Below, in pieces: positions 28,055 through 38,932 of a DNA stretch of 64,000 nucleotides. Position 1 is the first letter of the stretch; each line of letters starts with the position of its first letter. The notes below the pieces were generated by a model. It searched no databases. It saw only the letters and a list, made by a program, of their open reading frames with translations, and was not told the origin of the DNA. The stretch is from NCBI RefSeq assembly GCF_003860135.1, contig NZ_RQYN01000002.1, forward strand, positions 62,001-126,000, written 5' to 3'. The stretch comes from Tannerella forsythia. GTDB lineage: Bacteria; Bacteroidota; Bacteroidia; Bacteroidales; Tannerellaceae. A program made the translations under genes and the position numbers.

Positions 28055-28675
28055 TTAATGTTTTTCAGCCGGATGATAGGGTACATGCGAATCGTGCAGA
28101 ATAATCTTGAGTACGCCTTCTTTATCTTTCGTATAGGCGAATGAATACTCTACTTTCACTTCGTCGCCACCCTCGGCCGGTGTGAAATAATAATTTCCCA
28201 TGGCAACAGCCATGTTTCCGTCAATCTTGGTTCCGACGTTTTCCCAACGCACACTGCTCCAAGGCTTAATGGCAAACCCGTGATCTTCGGGATAGCCGTC
28301 GTTTCCGGCCACGAAGTAAGACAACGCCCCTTCGAAATCGGTACGGAACTGCTTGTCTGACACCAACGTCGGCTTAAACAGCACAACACCTTCCTGATAG
28401 TTATAGAAACGGTTGATATGCTCCGTAGCGGCCGCTTTATAATCTCCTTTTTCCTGATATACTTTGCCGATTTTCACAATGCCCTCACCCCATCCTTTCT
28501 GGGCATCGAGCACCTCTTGTTCGGTAATTACCGGCGTTGCTTCGGCCTGCGCAACCGCATGGTTTTCTTGCTGCACTTTCTCTTTGCAGGAAGTCATTCC
28601 CGACGAGAATATAAACGCACAAACGACTGCCAGCACAGCCCCACTCATTTTCATTTTAATCTTTTTCATTTGCAT
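28055..28675 (-). CDS. SnoaL-like lipoprotein
   Basis: Secreted lipoprotein (206 aa): the signal peptide ends at a lipobox-like SSGMTSC (Cys at about residue 30). The body resembles the NTF2-fold (SnoaL/DUF4440-like) lipoproteins of Bacteroidales, with QKGWGEGIVKIGKVYQEKGDYKAAA, FEGALSYFVAGND and a C-terminal DSHVPYH. Related proteins have been labelled phosphoribosyl-AMP cyclohydrolase in databases, but I see none of that enzyme's zinc motifs, so that name should not be used. Function is unknown. An excellent promoter lies about 100 bases upstream. Confidence 0.75.
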   Translation of the reverse strand: MQMKKIKMKMSGAVLAVVCAFIFSSGMTSCKEKVQQENHAVAQAEATPVITEQEVLDAQKGWGEGIVKIGKVYQEKGDYKAAATEHINRFYNYQEGVVLFKPTLVSDKQFRTDFEGALSYFVAGNDGYPEDHGFAIKPWSSVRWENVGTKIDGNMAVAMGNYYFTPAEGGDEVKVEYSFAYTKDKEGVLKIILHDSHVPYHPAEKH

Positions 28676-28771
28676 AGTTTTCTAATCAAAAAATCCCCTA
28701 CTCTTTCTAGGATTTTCGGGAAACTCCTCTCTTTTCTCAAGCACGAAAGCTAACCCGTTGCTTCAAGGCAT

Positions 28772-28803
28772 CAAAAATACGATTTTTATCCGAATAAAAG
28801 CAA
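28772..28803 (-). promoter_or_regulatory. Promoter of the SnoaL-like lipoprotein gene
   Basis: On the minus strand TTG (28803-28801), 21 bases, then TATTTTTG (28779-28772). This is an exact match to the Bacteroidota TTG-N19-21-TAnnTTTG promoter and gives a leader of about 90 bases. Confidence 0.75.
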
Positions 28804-28838
28804 CATTTCGAAGAAAAGTCAAAGATTCAGAGGCGTTT

Positions 28839-30692
28839 TTACCGCGAGAACTTCACAACCAGAGAACTTAGCGGAGCAACACGCAACGGATGTCCGACAA
28901 GGATAGAGCGCCCCGACAAGATATCTTTTCCCTCCGGCCGATAATGCCTCAGCACTTCATCATAGCGCGGCCAGTCAAGGGCATGCGGCTCGTTCGAAGC
29001 ATTTACGCACACGAACACCGCCCCGTCGTCATCGTAGCGGAAATAGGCGTACATATTTCCCTCGACAGCGAAGTGCATCGTTCGTCCATGATGGATAACG
29101 CTCTCCGTCTTGCGCCAGTTAAAAAGCCGGCTGTAATGCTCGAACACCTCCCGCTGCACGGCCGAACGTTGCGAAGCATCGAAAAGATTCAACGTATCGC
29201 CCGGCCATCCTCCGGGGAAATCGACCCGCAGACCACCGTGCCCCTGCGTAAGATCTTTCGACGCAAACATCAACTCATCACCGCTGAAAATCTGCGGGAC
29301 ACCGCGTAAAGTGGCCAGTAAGGTAGCCACGAGCTTGGCCTTTTCAGGATTCTTCCCCACTTCATCGGCCACACGCTCGGTGTCATGATTAGCCGCCATA
29401 ATCAACAGGCCGCGCGGATCATCGAACAGGAAATCGTGCGAAAGCGAACGATAAATCAGCTTCATCCCGCTGTCCCAACCCGTATAGTCGTCTGTCAACG
29501 CCTTGCACAACACGCTTTGAAGCGGGAAATCCATTACCGAAGGAAGATAAGAACAGAAACCGTCTTTATTCTTACTCTTCGCTCCTCCTTCCCAGTAAGC
29601 AAGTTGAGCCGGCGAGCTTGTCCAGCACTCCCCGACAATATTCACAGCCGGATATTCGGCACGAACCGCTTTACACCACTCGGCCATCGGCTCTTTCTCG
29701 TTGTAGAAATACGTATCGACACGCAGACCGTCCAAATCGGCATATTCCATCCACCAGACAGCCCATTGCTTGAAATATTGAAGCAAGTCGGGATGATTCA
29801 GATTCATGTCCGGCATGCTTGTATCGAACCATCCGCTTTCGTGCACCATCCGGTCACGCGTCGACGCATTCGGATCCATATTCACGGAAGATAGATGGTT
29901 AGACGAAGTATAACGATCAAACTGATGCACCCAGTCTTGATAAGGCAAGTCACGCATCCACCCATGTGCGGCCCCGCAGTGGTTCGTCACCACATCCATA
30001 ATCACCTTCAAGCCCCTCCGGTGACACTCCTTGACAAACGTCCGGTAAAGCGCATTATCGCCAAAACGCGGATCGATACGGTAGTAATCGGCACAGGCGT
30101 AACCGTGATACGACGACTTCGGCTCGTTATCGAGCAGCAGCGGAGTAGACCATACAGCCGTAGCCCCGACAGAGGCAATGTAGTCAAGCCGATCGATCAT
30201 GCCTTGCAAATCACCGCCATGACGCCCGAAATAATCATTCCGGTCAGGCTTCTCGGCCGTGTCATGCGTCGCATCGTTGTTCGGATCACCGTTCGCAAAG
30301 CGGTCGGGCATGAGCAGATAAATCATATCGGCCGATGAGAAGCCCGCTCGCTCGGCCGATTTCTCCCGCCGACTCTCCAATTTATAGGTATAGGTAAACT
30401 TCTTCTTGCCCTTACGCAGTAGCAAAGTATACTCGCCCGGCCGTGCATCGGGAGCAATATCCATATCGACAAACAGATAATTCGGGCTTTCCGCGTTACG
30501 CACCTTGCGCACGGACATCCCTCTCTGATCGACTTCGACCAAGCAGTCACGCAAATCCTCCCCATAAAACATCAGGGTAAGTGGCGTACGCATCCCCACC
30601 CACCAACTCAGCGGCTCAACGCGTACAATCTTCTGCGCTCCGGCGCCGAATGAAAGAAAAACAAAAGCAAATAAAAAGAGTAATGTTTTCAT
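28839..30692 (-). CDS. GH13 alpha-amylase-family glycosidase (neopullulanase/cyclomaltodextrinase type)
   Basis: Exported starch-degrading enzyme (617 aa). A signal peptide (about 1-19) is followed by an N-terminal beta domain (20-110) of the cyclomaltodextrinase type and the GH13 barrel. Catalytic residues are D326 (DGLRVDTY), E355 (NIVGECW) and D437 (AANHDTERV); the VTNHCGAAH segment is the first conserved region. A C-terminal beta domain ends the protein. It probably cuts alpha-1,4-glucans or pullulan in the periplasm, like SusA. No susCD genes are next to it. Confidence 0.94.
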   Translation of the reverse strand: MKTLLFLFAFVFLSFGAGAQKIVRVEPLSWWVGMRTPLTLMFYGEDLRDCLVEVDQRGMSVRKVRNAESPNYLFVDMDIAPDARPGEYTLLLRKGKKKFTYTYKLESRREKSAERAGFSSADMIYLLMPDRFANGDPNNDATHDTAEKPDRNDYFGRHGGDLQGMIDRLDYIASVGATAVWSTPLLLDNEPKSSYHGYACADYYRIDPRFGDNALYRTFVKECHRRGLKVIMDVVTNHCGAAHGWMRDLPYQDWVHQFDRYTSSNHLSSVNMDPNASTRDRMVHESGWFDTSMPDMNLNHPDLLQYFKQWAVWWMEYADLDGLRVDTYFYNEKEPMAEWCKAVRAEYPAVNIVGECWTSSPAQLAYWEGGAKSKNKDGFCSYLPSVMDFPLQSVLCKALTDDYTGWDSGMKLIYRSLSHDFLFDDPRGLLIMAANHDTERVADEVGKNPEKAKLVATLLATLRGVPQIFSGDELMFASKDLTQGHGGLRVDFPGGWPGDTLNLFDASQRSAVQREVFEHYSRLFNWRKTESVIHHGRTMHFAVEGNMYAYFRYDDDGAVFVCVNASNEPHALDWPRYDEVLRHYRPEGKDILSGRSILVGHPLRVAPLSSLVVKFSR

Positions 30693-30882
30693 TGTGTGTT
30701 TTTTTGAACAAAAGAAAGCTACAATCCGTCTTTTTCTACCTTCTATGAGATAAAATATAAAGCGGATAAATAATAATTAACTGTCAAGGAAACCACTAAG
30801 ACTTCTCAGCGTACAAAAAATATAACATAGAATGAATATGTTTTTCTCAAACCCAAAAGAAGATTATGATAAAACCTCCCCC

Positions 30883-33195
30883 TTACTCTTCGACCCAAAT
30901 GCTTGCGGAGAGGGTGTGTCCCTGCTCATCGACGACGGTCATCGTATGTTGTCCGGGCTGGGGAGAGACGGAGACTTTATGAAAATCGCGAGTGGCCGTG
31001 AGGTATTCGCCGTTCAGATGCCAGAAAACGGTTGCTTCGCTGTTGCTGTGCGCCAATTCGAACGTGAGGACTCCCCGAGTTCCGTCGAGCTGCTTCGGCA
31101 ACGTCACACGGGTATGATAATTTTGCGGATAGATAAACTGCATCGGCTGCTCGGAATCGGCTCCGCATCCGGCCAGAAAAGGCGGGAGCGGCTTATATTC
31201 GGGATGACGACGCCTGTAATACCATTCCCAGGCAGGCGGCAAGACAAACCAGTTCTCCGGAATCGTCGTCCCGTTATTCAGACAATGCTCGTAGACGCGA
31301 TAACGCCTGTCGGCACTCAGATTTACACGGATATGATAAGGACACGCCACGGTTCGCTGTCCGTTCGGACAAATCGGAACCGTTTCCGTCTCGTCGCAAA
31401 AACGTCCTTTCAAATGTCCCGACAGACGGCACACTTCGGCCTCCACTAATACGCCTTCGGGACGAGCGAACCACTCGGACGAAGGCAAAATATTGAAAAT
31501 ATCGAACATCACCGGCCCGGCCGTACGCGCTCCGACCAGCTCGGGTTTACCCTCGCCCGAAGCATTGCCCACCCATACGCCCACGGCATAGCGTGGCGTC
31601 ACGCCAACAGCCCACGCGTCGCGAAAGCCGTAACTCGTACCCGTCTTCCAGGCGATAGCCTGCATCGAGGGGATCGTCCGCCAGTCGATATCTTCGGGAC
31701 GATTCACCTCTTTGATGGCATCGAACGTCTGCCATACGGCGCCGGGCTGAAAGATTTCAGGCAGGGACGAGGGGGCATCGTCGTCCAGCAGGAGGCACGC
31801 TGTCCGTTCTTTCCCTTGCAGCGCCCGTGCCATATCGGCATAGACCGTAGTGACATCCCAAAGCGTAGCTTCGGCACCGCCCAGAATAAGCGAAAGACCG
31901 TAATGCGACGACGGACGGGTCAAGGTAGTCAAGCCGGCCTTTTTCAGAAAATCGTAAAACTTGGGTACACCATAACGACGCAGCAGCAGCACGGAAGGAA
32001 TATTCAACGACCGGGCAATGACTTCGGACGCCGGCACAGCGCCATCGAACTGCATGTTAAAATTCTGCGGAGCAAAACCGTTTACATTCATCGGCACATC
32101 GGGTAGCAACGTATGCGGGAGAATCTCGCCATCCTGCAAAGCCGCATAATAGAGCAAAGGCTTGAGGATACTTCCCGTACTACGAGGCGCACGGATCACG
32201 TCGACCTGATTACCGGACTTCGTGTCTTGAAAATTAACATTGCCGCAATAAGCCAGCACCCGATTGGAATGTACATCGATCACCATCGCAGCCATATTGC
32301 GGATATCGTGCCGGACGAACTCGGCATGCCAACGAGTCAATAGCCTTTCGAGCTGCAGTTGCATCCCTTTGTCGATCGTCGAAGTCACCTGCTGCCCTTG
32401 ACGGCTTCCATAAACATACGATACCAGATGCGGGGCAATCTGAGGCAACGGCAACGGTTCCGGAGGAAGCGCTTCGCTCAAGGCCAGCTCATAATCGATT
32501 TCATCGATCATCCCTTGCCGATAGAGTTGCTCCAATAACTTGTTTCGCTTTTTGATCAACGCCGGACGGTTTTTGGCCAGATGAATCATCGAAGGAGCAT
32601 TGGGCAACACAGCCAACGTCGCGGCCTCAGCCCAGGAGAGCTGCGCGGACGAATGCCCGAAATAACGCCAGGATGCGGCATCAAGCCCTACGACATTGCC
32701 CCCGAAAGGGGCATACGAGGCATAAAGGGCAAGGATTTTCGCCTTCGAATATCGACATTCGAGACGCGTTGCCAGTATCATCTCAATCAACTTCTCTCCG
32801 ATCGTTCTGCGTTCACCACGCGAGAGACGAATCGTCTGCATCGTCAGCGTACTGCCTCCACTCACTACCCTTCCGGCCTTGATGTTCTGCAACAGCGCTC
32901 TCCCCGTCGCCAGCGGATTAACGCCCCAATGCCGGTAATAATAACGATCTTCAAAAGCAATCAAGCACTTCGCGAACTTCTCCGGCACGGTATCGTTTAC
33001 CGGGAAACGCCATTGTCCGTCAGCCGCGATCCGGGCCCCCAGCAATTCGCCGTGGCGATCGGTCACCACTGTGGCGTAGGGAGTATGAAACAAGGTACGG
33101 GGGAGGCAGAAGAAATAGCAAACAAGCAAAAGAGCTATCCCGTATCGGACAGCCCTTTTGCTAAATAACGGATCTTTTATGCTCCGGTTGATCAT
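30883..33195 (-). CDS. pbpC: Penicillin-binding protein 1C
   Basis: Bifunctional class A penicillin-binding protein (770 aa). After a membrane anchor (about 14-34) comes the GT51 glycosyltransferase with catalytic E82 in FEDRYYYRHWG and the GGSTLTMQ motif. The transpeptidase shows S342-I-L-K345, S396-L-N398 and K517-T-G-T520. The C-terminal BiPBP_C-like beta domain (about 680-770) marks the PBP1C branch. ATG 33195 overlaps the stop of the upstream macroglobulin gene (ATGA); the frame opens earlier at 33261. The pairing with alpha-2-macroglobulin is as in E. coli pbpC-yfhM. Confidence 0.96.
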   Translation of the reverse strand: MINRSIKDPLFSKRAVRYGIALLLVCYFFCLPRTLFHTPYATVVTDRHGELLGARIAADGQWRFPVNDTVPEKFAKCLIAFEDRYYYRHWGVNPLATGRALLQNIKAGRVVSGGSTLTMQTIRLSRGERRTIGEKLIEMILATRLECRYSKAKILALYASYAPFGGNVVGLDAASWRYFGHSSAQLSWAEAATLAVLPNAPSMIHLAKNRPALIKKRNKLLEQLYRQGMIDEIDYELALSEALPPEPLPLPQIAPHLVSYVYGSRQGQQVTSTIDKGMQLQLERLLTRWHAEFVRHDIRNMAAMVIDVHSNRVLAYCGNVNFQDTKSGNQVDVIRAPRSTGSILKPLLYYAALQDGEILPHTLLPDVPMNVNGFAPQNFNMQFDGAVPASEVIARSLNIPSVLLLRRYGVPKFYDFLKKAGLTTLTRPSSHYGLSLILGGAEATLWDVTTVYADMARALQGKERTACLLLDDDAPSSLPEIFQPGAVWQTFDAIKEVNRPEDIDWRTIPSMQAIAWKTGTSYGFRDAWAVGVTPRYAVGVWVGNASGEGKPELVGARTAGPVMFDIFNILPSSEWFARPEGVLVEAEVCRLSGHLKGRFCDETETVPICPNGQRTVACPYHIRVNLSADRRYRVYEHCLNNGTTIPENWFVLPPAWEWYYRRRHPEYKPLPPFLAGCGADSEQPMQFIYPQNYHTRVTLPKQLDGTRGVLTFELAHSNSEATVFWHLNGEYLTATRDFHKVSVSPQPGQHTMTVVDEQGHTLSASIWVEE

Positions 33196-36100
33196 CGTTC
33201 TACCGTGACACGTCCAGCACGTGTGCGTGCCTGTGCTCCCGCATCGTACATCGCTCCGCAATGTACGGCAGGCAATACGAACGTACCGGCATAAGACGCT
33301 TGCAACCGTACCTTAAACACTTTCGTTTCACCTTGCCTCAAATCGAAATACGTCAGTACTCCATCGTCGCGAATATCACGATAGATGTAAGACGCCGCTC
33401 TTTCCATATCCTGATCTTCCGGATTGATCATGCGCTCGTTATACACTTCCCATCCCGACGGAATAAGCTGTGTCAAGGCAACATCGGTATAATCATTGAC
33501 TCCACTGATATTCGACACCCGAATCACCGCCATAAAGTCCGCACCTTGCTTCAGCCGTTGCACATCGACCGGCGACCCTTTCAGATCGGTATACGTGACT
33601 GTCATGCGCAAATTCTGCTCCATGGCCGGCAGTGAGTCGCGGAGAGGCTTCGTCTTCGAGACAAGACTCACGTACAGCAATCCGTTTCCATTGTTTTTGA
33701 CGGCTGCGGCACCGGTTGTCGGACGTGTCGGGAGATCTTTCTGGAAAATGGCACGCGCCGAATTCACCTTGGATTGGGCCTTGCCGTTCAACGTCCAGTC
33801 GAACTGTAACGAACCGGACACCTTCTCCGCCAGACGTCCCATAGCCACCAACGAATAAGCGGTAGACTGCGTAGTAAACGATTGTTCACGTGAAAGGATG
33901 GCCGAGACTTTCCGGGCCTGCTCGAAGGCTTCCTTTTCCTTGCCCATCAGGACCATCGTCTCAAGAATCATTGCCATATCGCGTTCGGACGAACCAAACG
34001 TCGAATTGTTTAACGCATACGGGGCTACTTCTGTCGAAATGTTAAAGACAAGTTCGTTCGCTGCCTTCGTCTTACCGGATAAAGCATAGGCCGCCGCGAG
34101 ACACCAGCGCGCCTGCATCGACAGATCTTTCAATTCTTTCATCCGGTTCATCGCCCCGAGCTCGGGAGCACCGGCCAACGCCAACGTATAAAGACGGTAA
34201 GCCTGCGAAAAGTCCGACTGATAATATCCATACCGACGACTTCCCCGTGCATTCGCCCGCCAGTTCTGCGCGGCACCGCGCTGGTAGTTTTTCCATCGAC
34301 TCAGCACACCCGAATTGACGTCATACCCTTTTTCTTTTGCCAAAACAAGGAAGCTGCCGGCGTACGATGTTACCCATTCATTCTCGTACCCGTCGCCCGG
34401 CCAGTAAGTAATCCCGCCATTCGACAACTGACGACCGTACAGATTCAGAATCGCTTCACGCACATTCTTTTTCACGGATTCGGTCTCTTTCTCCTCCATG
34501 TCCTTAAACTGAGCGATAAACAACAGGGGCAAAGCCCTCGAAGTAAGCTGCTCGGAACAATAATGCGGATAGTCATACAGATAATCGAACCGTCGACTGA
34601 TATCGACCGAAGGGATACGGGACACTTCGAGCTTCACCCAGTTCCCGTCAAAATCCCCATCCAACGTGTAGGTAAAGTCAGCCGATTCTCCGGCATTGAG
34701 GAGTTTATTGTCCATACGGACAATCGGTGGATTAGGATTCCGGACATCAATCTCAATCGTCTCTTTCGAAGTATGCCCATTGCCTGTGGCGGTTACCGTC
34801 ACTCGTTCTATTCCCGTCGAAGAGCCCGATTTCAGGGCGAAGTATACCATCTTATCGCCGGGAGTGGCAAAATTCAGGGATTGACTGCCTCCGTTCGCGA
34901 TTTTTAACTTACCCGTCGTCTCCACCTTGATCGAGACGTTCTTCACCGTATTCTCCATTGCAAACACATTGACCGGCAAATAAATTTCTTCGTCCGTGCT
35001 GACTACACGAGGCAATGACGATAAGATCATCAACGGCGTACGCACCGGCACAGTCTTCTCCGCCTTGCCGTAAGCACCATCCTGCCCGGCAACGACCATC
35101 ACCCGTACCGATCCGATATACGGCGGAAGCTTCAACTTATGGCTCTGCTCCTCTCCTTTTTTCAACGCGAACGGACCGATAAACTTCACGACCGGTTTGA
35201 AGCGGTTGGCTTTCGAGTTGGCAGGCTTCATATCTTCATCCCCTCCAATACTGAACAGTGAACCATACTTTCCTGCATAGGCGCCCATCACAAAGTCATA
35301 CATATCCCAGGTACGTATCCCCAACGCCTCGCGCGCATAAAAGACATTCCACGGATCAGGCGTTTTGAAATTCGTCAGATCAAGTAATCCGTCGTCGACC
35401 ACAGCCAGCGTGTACGTCATGGCTTTTCCCGATGTTTCTTTCACTTTGACGGTGAACTCCGTCTCGGGACGTAACACGTCGGGCATCGTAATTTGCGGCG
35501 TAAGTTCAGAACCTTTATTCGTCACGAAAACCGGTATCACTCCGTACATTCGGATAGGCAAATCATTGGCGGCTTGTGCATGAGGTTGCAACAGACTGAC
35601 GTGCACATAGACGTTCGGCGCCATCTGCTCCGTAATTTTAAACGTATATTTCGTATCGCCTGACGAAGCCATGTCGACCCACTCACGGCTTATGACTTCC
35701 GATCCGTTCTCAATAGAGACCAACGCCCGGCCACCTGCCGATGAAGGAATAATCACCGTCGCCTCCTGACCGGCTTCGTACGAAGATTTATCCAGCGAAA
35801 AAGCTAACATCTTAATCCCGTTCGGATCGGATTTATTCGATCGTCCGCGCCACGAAGGCCAGTCGATATAAATGAGCCCGCCTGTCGCATGACCGCTTTC
35901 TCGATCCTTGACATAGACGAGATAACGTCCCCATTCGGGATAATCCACCCGGAAACCGATCCGTGCCTTACCGCCCGAAGTACTCAACGTGCCTGATGCC
36001 ACGGGCGAGATCGAAGAGTTATTCAGGTACGAGACGAACGATTCGTCATCATGCTCCCACCACCAACTCCAACCGACCTTGTAAATCTTATATTCCAGAC

Positions 36101-38786
36101 CGGAACGATTCGTCGGTTGACCGTCCGGACTGAGCGTCACGACTTCGAACTGATGATCCACATCCGTCTCGAGGTAATCTGTTTTTCCCTTCTCTCCGAA
36201 ATGAATCCCTACATACGATTCGAAAGGAGAGAAAGGAATCGTCTGGGTATAGATACTCGCATCCCCCCCCGGTTCAAACACCCTGCATGTAATGTTGGCA
36301 CGCAACATACCCGGCGCATCTTTGGCAGCCGGCAACGACATGCGAAAGACCGATTTTCCGTCGCCATTCAGTGTTCCGGAATAAAGATCGACCGTACTCG
36401 ATGTAAAATCTGTAGCCGGATTATGAAAGATGTATTTTTCATATCCTTTAAACCGGGTCGTCGTTTCAGACAGCATCAACTCCACCTTCGTTTTAAGATT
36501 CTGCGCCACCGCACCGGTCAGCCATGCCGATTCGAGAGTTGCCTGAACGGGCGACGTCGAAGCCTTCAACTGCTTCCCGGGTATGGTCAAGTTAATTTTC
36601 AAACGATTAGGCTTCACGGTCTCAATACGTAATGACTTATGAAACGACGTTCCGCCCACTTTCACATAGGCATTCCAAAGTCCCGTCGGATCATCGGCTT
36701 TAGTCGGGATTGTAAACGTATACAATCCGTTCAATCCTTTTGCAGATACTTGCTTCTGATAAAACTGTCCACGAGGATTATACACTTCGATCGACACCGG
36801 ATGATTAGCCGGAATACGCTTTTCACGGTCTTCCAGTATAAACGAAACATGCAAGGTATCTCCCGGACGCCACACGCCACGCTCACCGTACACAAAGCCT
36901 CTCAGACCTTTTTGAATCTCCTTACCGCCTACATCGAAACGACTTAGCAGATTATCCTCTCCATCGACGAGACGGAGATAGGTCTTTTGCTTATCTTCCG
37001 ACGACGCTACGAGCACGAACGGTTTGTTTTTAGCTTTGATCAGCGCAAATCCGTCTCCGTCCGTCCGAGCCTTCCCTATCGATTGCAACTGGAAATTATA
37101 AGCCGTTACTTCCACATTCGACATCGGTTTTGCATCCAGCAGATTCGAAACCGCAACCCATAACGTATTGTTCGTATTGCCCTTCACAATCACCCCCATG
37201 TTAGAGGCCATGACATTCGTCGTTGCCTTACGCTCCGAAACCATATAATAACTCGGATGGCACGGGTTATCCCGTTCGTCCCATTCGTATACCCCCCAGT
37301 CTATGTTCGAATTATCATAATAATACGTTTGGGGCTGGTCCCATACGGCCTCGTCCTCTTCCGTCATCTCACCGGCCTCAACACGTGTCAAAGCATTTGA
37401 TGCTTGCAGATTACGCGCAGCAGGTTCGTTTCCGCACGGATAAGCCGAATAATCCTGCTTAAACGAGAGTTCTACCCGATAAATGGCTCCCGGCTCCTGC
37501 TTCATCACCCCACTGAGGTCGATAAAATAGTTGTCCCAATCGTGTATGTTCTTGGTCGGATCACTATCGAGACGAAGCATCTTCTTGTATATCAGTCGTC
37601 CGGAACGTCTCAATTCCGAAGAAGACGATGCGGACAACGAGTTGTCCTGTAAGAACATCAGCACGTTGCTTTCAAAAATCCGAATCACTTTCAGGTCGAC
37701 AGCGTACAGATTAACCGCCCGGAACGGCAAAACCAGTTCTTTAGAGTCAGGCATAATCGTTCCCGACGACAAGAACTCCACCTGCGGACTTAGTGAATTC
37801 ATTTGCAGAGTCACGGACGAAGACGTAGGCAACGATTCGTCGGATACATTTTTCAATCCCTGATCAACATTAATATAAAGGGACGTATTTTCACTCTTTC
37901 GCTCGAAAAAGATTTTGACTTTATTGTCCTCCACCTGAAACGTATAGGAAGAGATCGGTTCAAGCGTAATCAATCCATTCAAATCCTGCGTGTTGGAGAC
38001 AGGCGAAGAAAAAGTCAGGCACACGCCATGTTCGGGTGCTTCAATGACCTCGGCCGATAGTAACTTAAACGGCGGTGTCAGTGCCGGTATGCCCATCTCC
38101 CGCTTGATTCTTTTATCAGAATTAAAAGCCTTTCCGTCGACTGTAACCTCAAGCATCGTTTCAGATTCTTTCTTAGCGATGTTCGAAACAACGAAATGGA
38201 ACGTGCGCGGATTGCCGGTAGGTGTTACGACCGGAGAGAACGATTCGTTTTCTCTCATAGCCGTTATCATCTCTTGTACAATCGTGGCGGAGGGAGCTTC
38301 GCTGAAACGGATCTCCCCCTGAACAGCGACTTGATTCATCGCTGATTCTACCACATCGAGCGAAGTAAATTCCATCATAAAGCTTCGCTCTTCCACACGG
38401 AACGAAAATTCAAACTCTTCCAGTTTCTTCTCCACCTTCATCACTTTACCCAGTGCAAAGGTGGCGTTGTAGAGCTCTCCGGGTTTCAATGCGCCGGAAT
38501 CGGGAATAAACTGGAGCGTTTTGTTGTTGGCCCAAAAAGTTTTTCCCTTCAGCGACGGAGAGAAACGAAAGAGTTTCTCTTTCACTTCGGCACCTATCTC
38601 CACGATTTGCTGTTCTTCAGTCAACTCAATGAAAACAGACGCATCGGACGAGACTACTCCTCCGGTATATGCACTTACATAAGGAGCATATTCGGATGAA
38701 GGCACAATATCCCGATTTCTTTTGCAGGATATGCAGGACAAGCCTGCGACGATTGCAACAATGGCAAGTGTAAGAATTTGTTTCAT
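33192..38786 (-). CDS. Bacterial alpha-2-macroglobulin family lipoprotein (YfhM-like)
   Basis: Very large surface or periplasmic lipoprotein (1864 aa) that traps attacking proteases. The signal peptide ends at the lipobox LSCISC (Cys 21). Macroglobulin domains fill the first 1300 residues, including the GERGVWRPGDTLHVSFIL segment. The thioester motif is intact: C1410-S-E-Q1413 in DYPHYCSEQLTSR, followed by the alpha/alpha barrel of the thioester domain. It is the first gene of an operon with pbpC; the macroglobulin is thought to protect the periplasm while PBP1C repairs the wall. Confidence 0.96.
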   Translation of the reverse strand: MKQILTLAIVAIVAGLSCISCKRNRDIVPSSEYAPYVSAYTGGVVSSDASVFIELTEEQQIVEIGAEVKEKLFRFSPSLKGKTFWANNKTLQFIPDSGALKPGELYNATFALGKVMKVEKKLEEFEFSFRVEERSFMMEFTSLDVVESAMNQVAVQGEIRFSEAPSATIVQEMITAMRENESFSPVVTPTGNPRTFHFVVSNIAKKESETMLEVTVDGKAFNSDKRIKREMGIPALTPPFKLLSAEVIEAPEHGVCLTFSSPVSNTQDLNGLITLEPISSYTFQVEDNKVKIFFERKSENTSLYINVDQGLKNVSDESLPTSSSVTLQMNSLSPQVEFLSSGTIMPDSKELVLPFRAVNLYAVDLKVIRIFESNVLMFLQDNSLSASSSSELRRSGRLIYKKMLRLDSDPTKNIHDWDNYFIDLSGVMKQEPGAIYRVELSFKQDYSAYPCGNEPAARNLQASNALTRVEAGEMTEEDEAVWDQPQTYYYDNSNIDWGVYEWDERDNPCHPSYYMVSERKATTNVMASNMGVIVKGNTNNTLWVAVSNLLDAKPMSNVEVTAYNFQLQSIGKARTDGDGFALIKAKNKPFVLVASSEDKQKTYLRLVDGEDNLLSRFDVGGKEIQKGLRGFVYGERGVWRPGDTLHVSFILEDREKRIPANHPVSIEVYNPRGQFYQKQVSAKGLNGLYTFTIPTKADDPTGLWNAYVKVGGTSFHKSLRIETVKPNRLKINLTIPGKQLKASTSPVQATLESAWLTGAVAQNLKTKVELMLSETTTRFKGYEKYIFHNPATDFTSSTVDLYSGTLNGDGKSVFRMSLPAAKDAPGMLRANITCRVFEPGGDASIYTQTIPFSPFESYVGIHFGEKGKTDYLETDVDHQFEVVTLSPDGQPTNRSGLEYKIYKVGWSWWWEHDDESFVSYLNNSSISPVASGTLSTSGGKARIGFRVDYPEWGRYLVYVKDRESGHATGGLIYIDWPSWRGRSNKSDPNGIKMLAFSLDKSSYEAGQEATVIIPSSAGGRALVSIENGSEVISREWVDMASSGDTKYTFKITEQMAPNVYVHVSLLQPHAQAANDLPIRMYGVIPVFVTNKGSELTPQITMPDVLRPETEFTVKVKETSGKAMTYTLAVVDDGLLDLTNFKTPDPWNVFYAREALGIRTWDMYDFVMGAYAGKYGSLFSIGGDEDMKPANSKANRFKPVVKFIGPFALKKGEEQSHKLKLPPYIGSVRVMVVAGQDGAYGKAEKTVPVRTPLMILSSLPRVVSTDEEIYLPVNVFAMENTVKNVSIKVETTGKLKIANGGSQSLNFATPGDKMVYFALKSGSSTGIERVTVTATGNGHTSKETIEIDVRNPNPPIVRMDNKLLNAGESADFTYTLDGDFDGNWVKLEVSRIPSVDISRRFDYLYDYPHYCSEQLTSRALPLLFIAQFKDMEEKETESVKKNVREAILNLYGRQLSNGGITYWPGDGYENEWVTSYAGSFLVLAKEKGYDVNSGVLSRWKNYQRGAAQNWRANARGSRRYGYYQSDFSQAYRLYTLALAGAPELGAMNRMKELKDLSMQARWCLAAAYALSGKTKAANELVFNISTEVAPYALNNSTFGSSERDMAMILETMVLMGKEKEAFEQARKVSAILSREQSFTTQSTAYSLVAMGRLAEKVSGSLQFDWTLNGKAQSKVNSARAIFQKDLPTRPTTGAAAVKNNGNGLLYVSLVSKTKPLRDSLPAMEQNLRMTVTYTDLKGSPVDVQRLKQGADFMAVIRVSNISGVNDYTDVALTQLIPSGWEVYNERMINPEDQDMERAASYIYRDIRDDGVLTYFDLRQGETKVFKVRLQASYAGTFVLPAVHCGAMYDAGAQARTRAGRVTVER

Positions 38787-38932
38787 GGGTTCTTTCTATT
38801 TAAAATCGTTTATTCTTATTATGTTCAGTTTAGTTTCACTCATTAAGAGGCAGAAGCAAACAAAATTCCGGATAAAGACACGGATTGACCCACTTCTATT
38901 TTCTATAATAATCATTAAAGTTTTTAAAATTG

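Noticed and set aside
28055-28675. Naming the lipoprotein phosphoribosyl-AMP cyclohydrolase
   Set aside because: Homologues have carried this label, but the sequence is an exported lipoprotein with a SnoaL-like body and lacks the HisI metal-binding motifs.
29895-30338. Long frames opposite the amylase, PBP1C and macroglobulin genes (for example 30832-31449, 32581-33168, 36051-36632)
   Set aside because: They are antisense shadows of well-supported genes, with Arg/His-rich non-protein-like composition.
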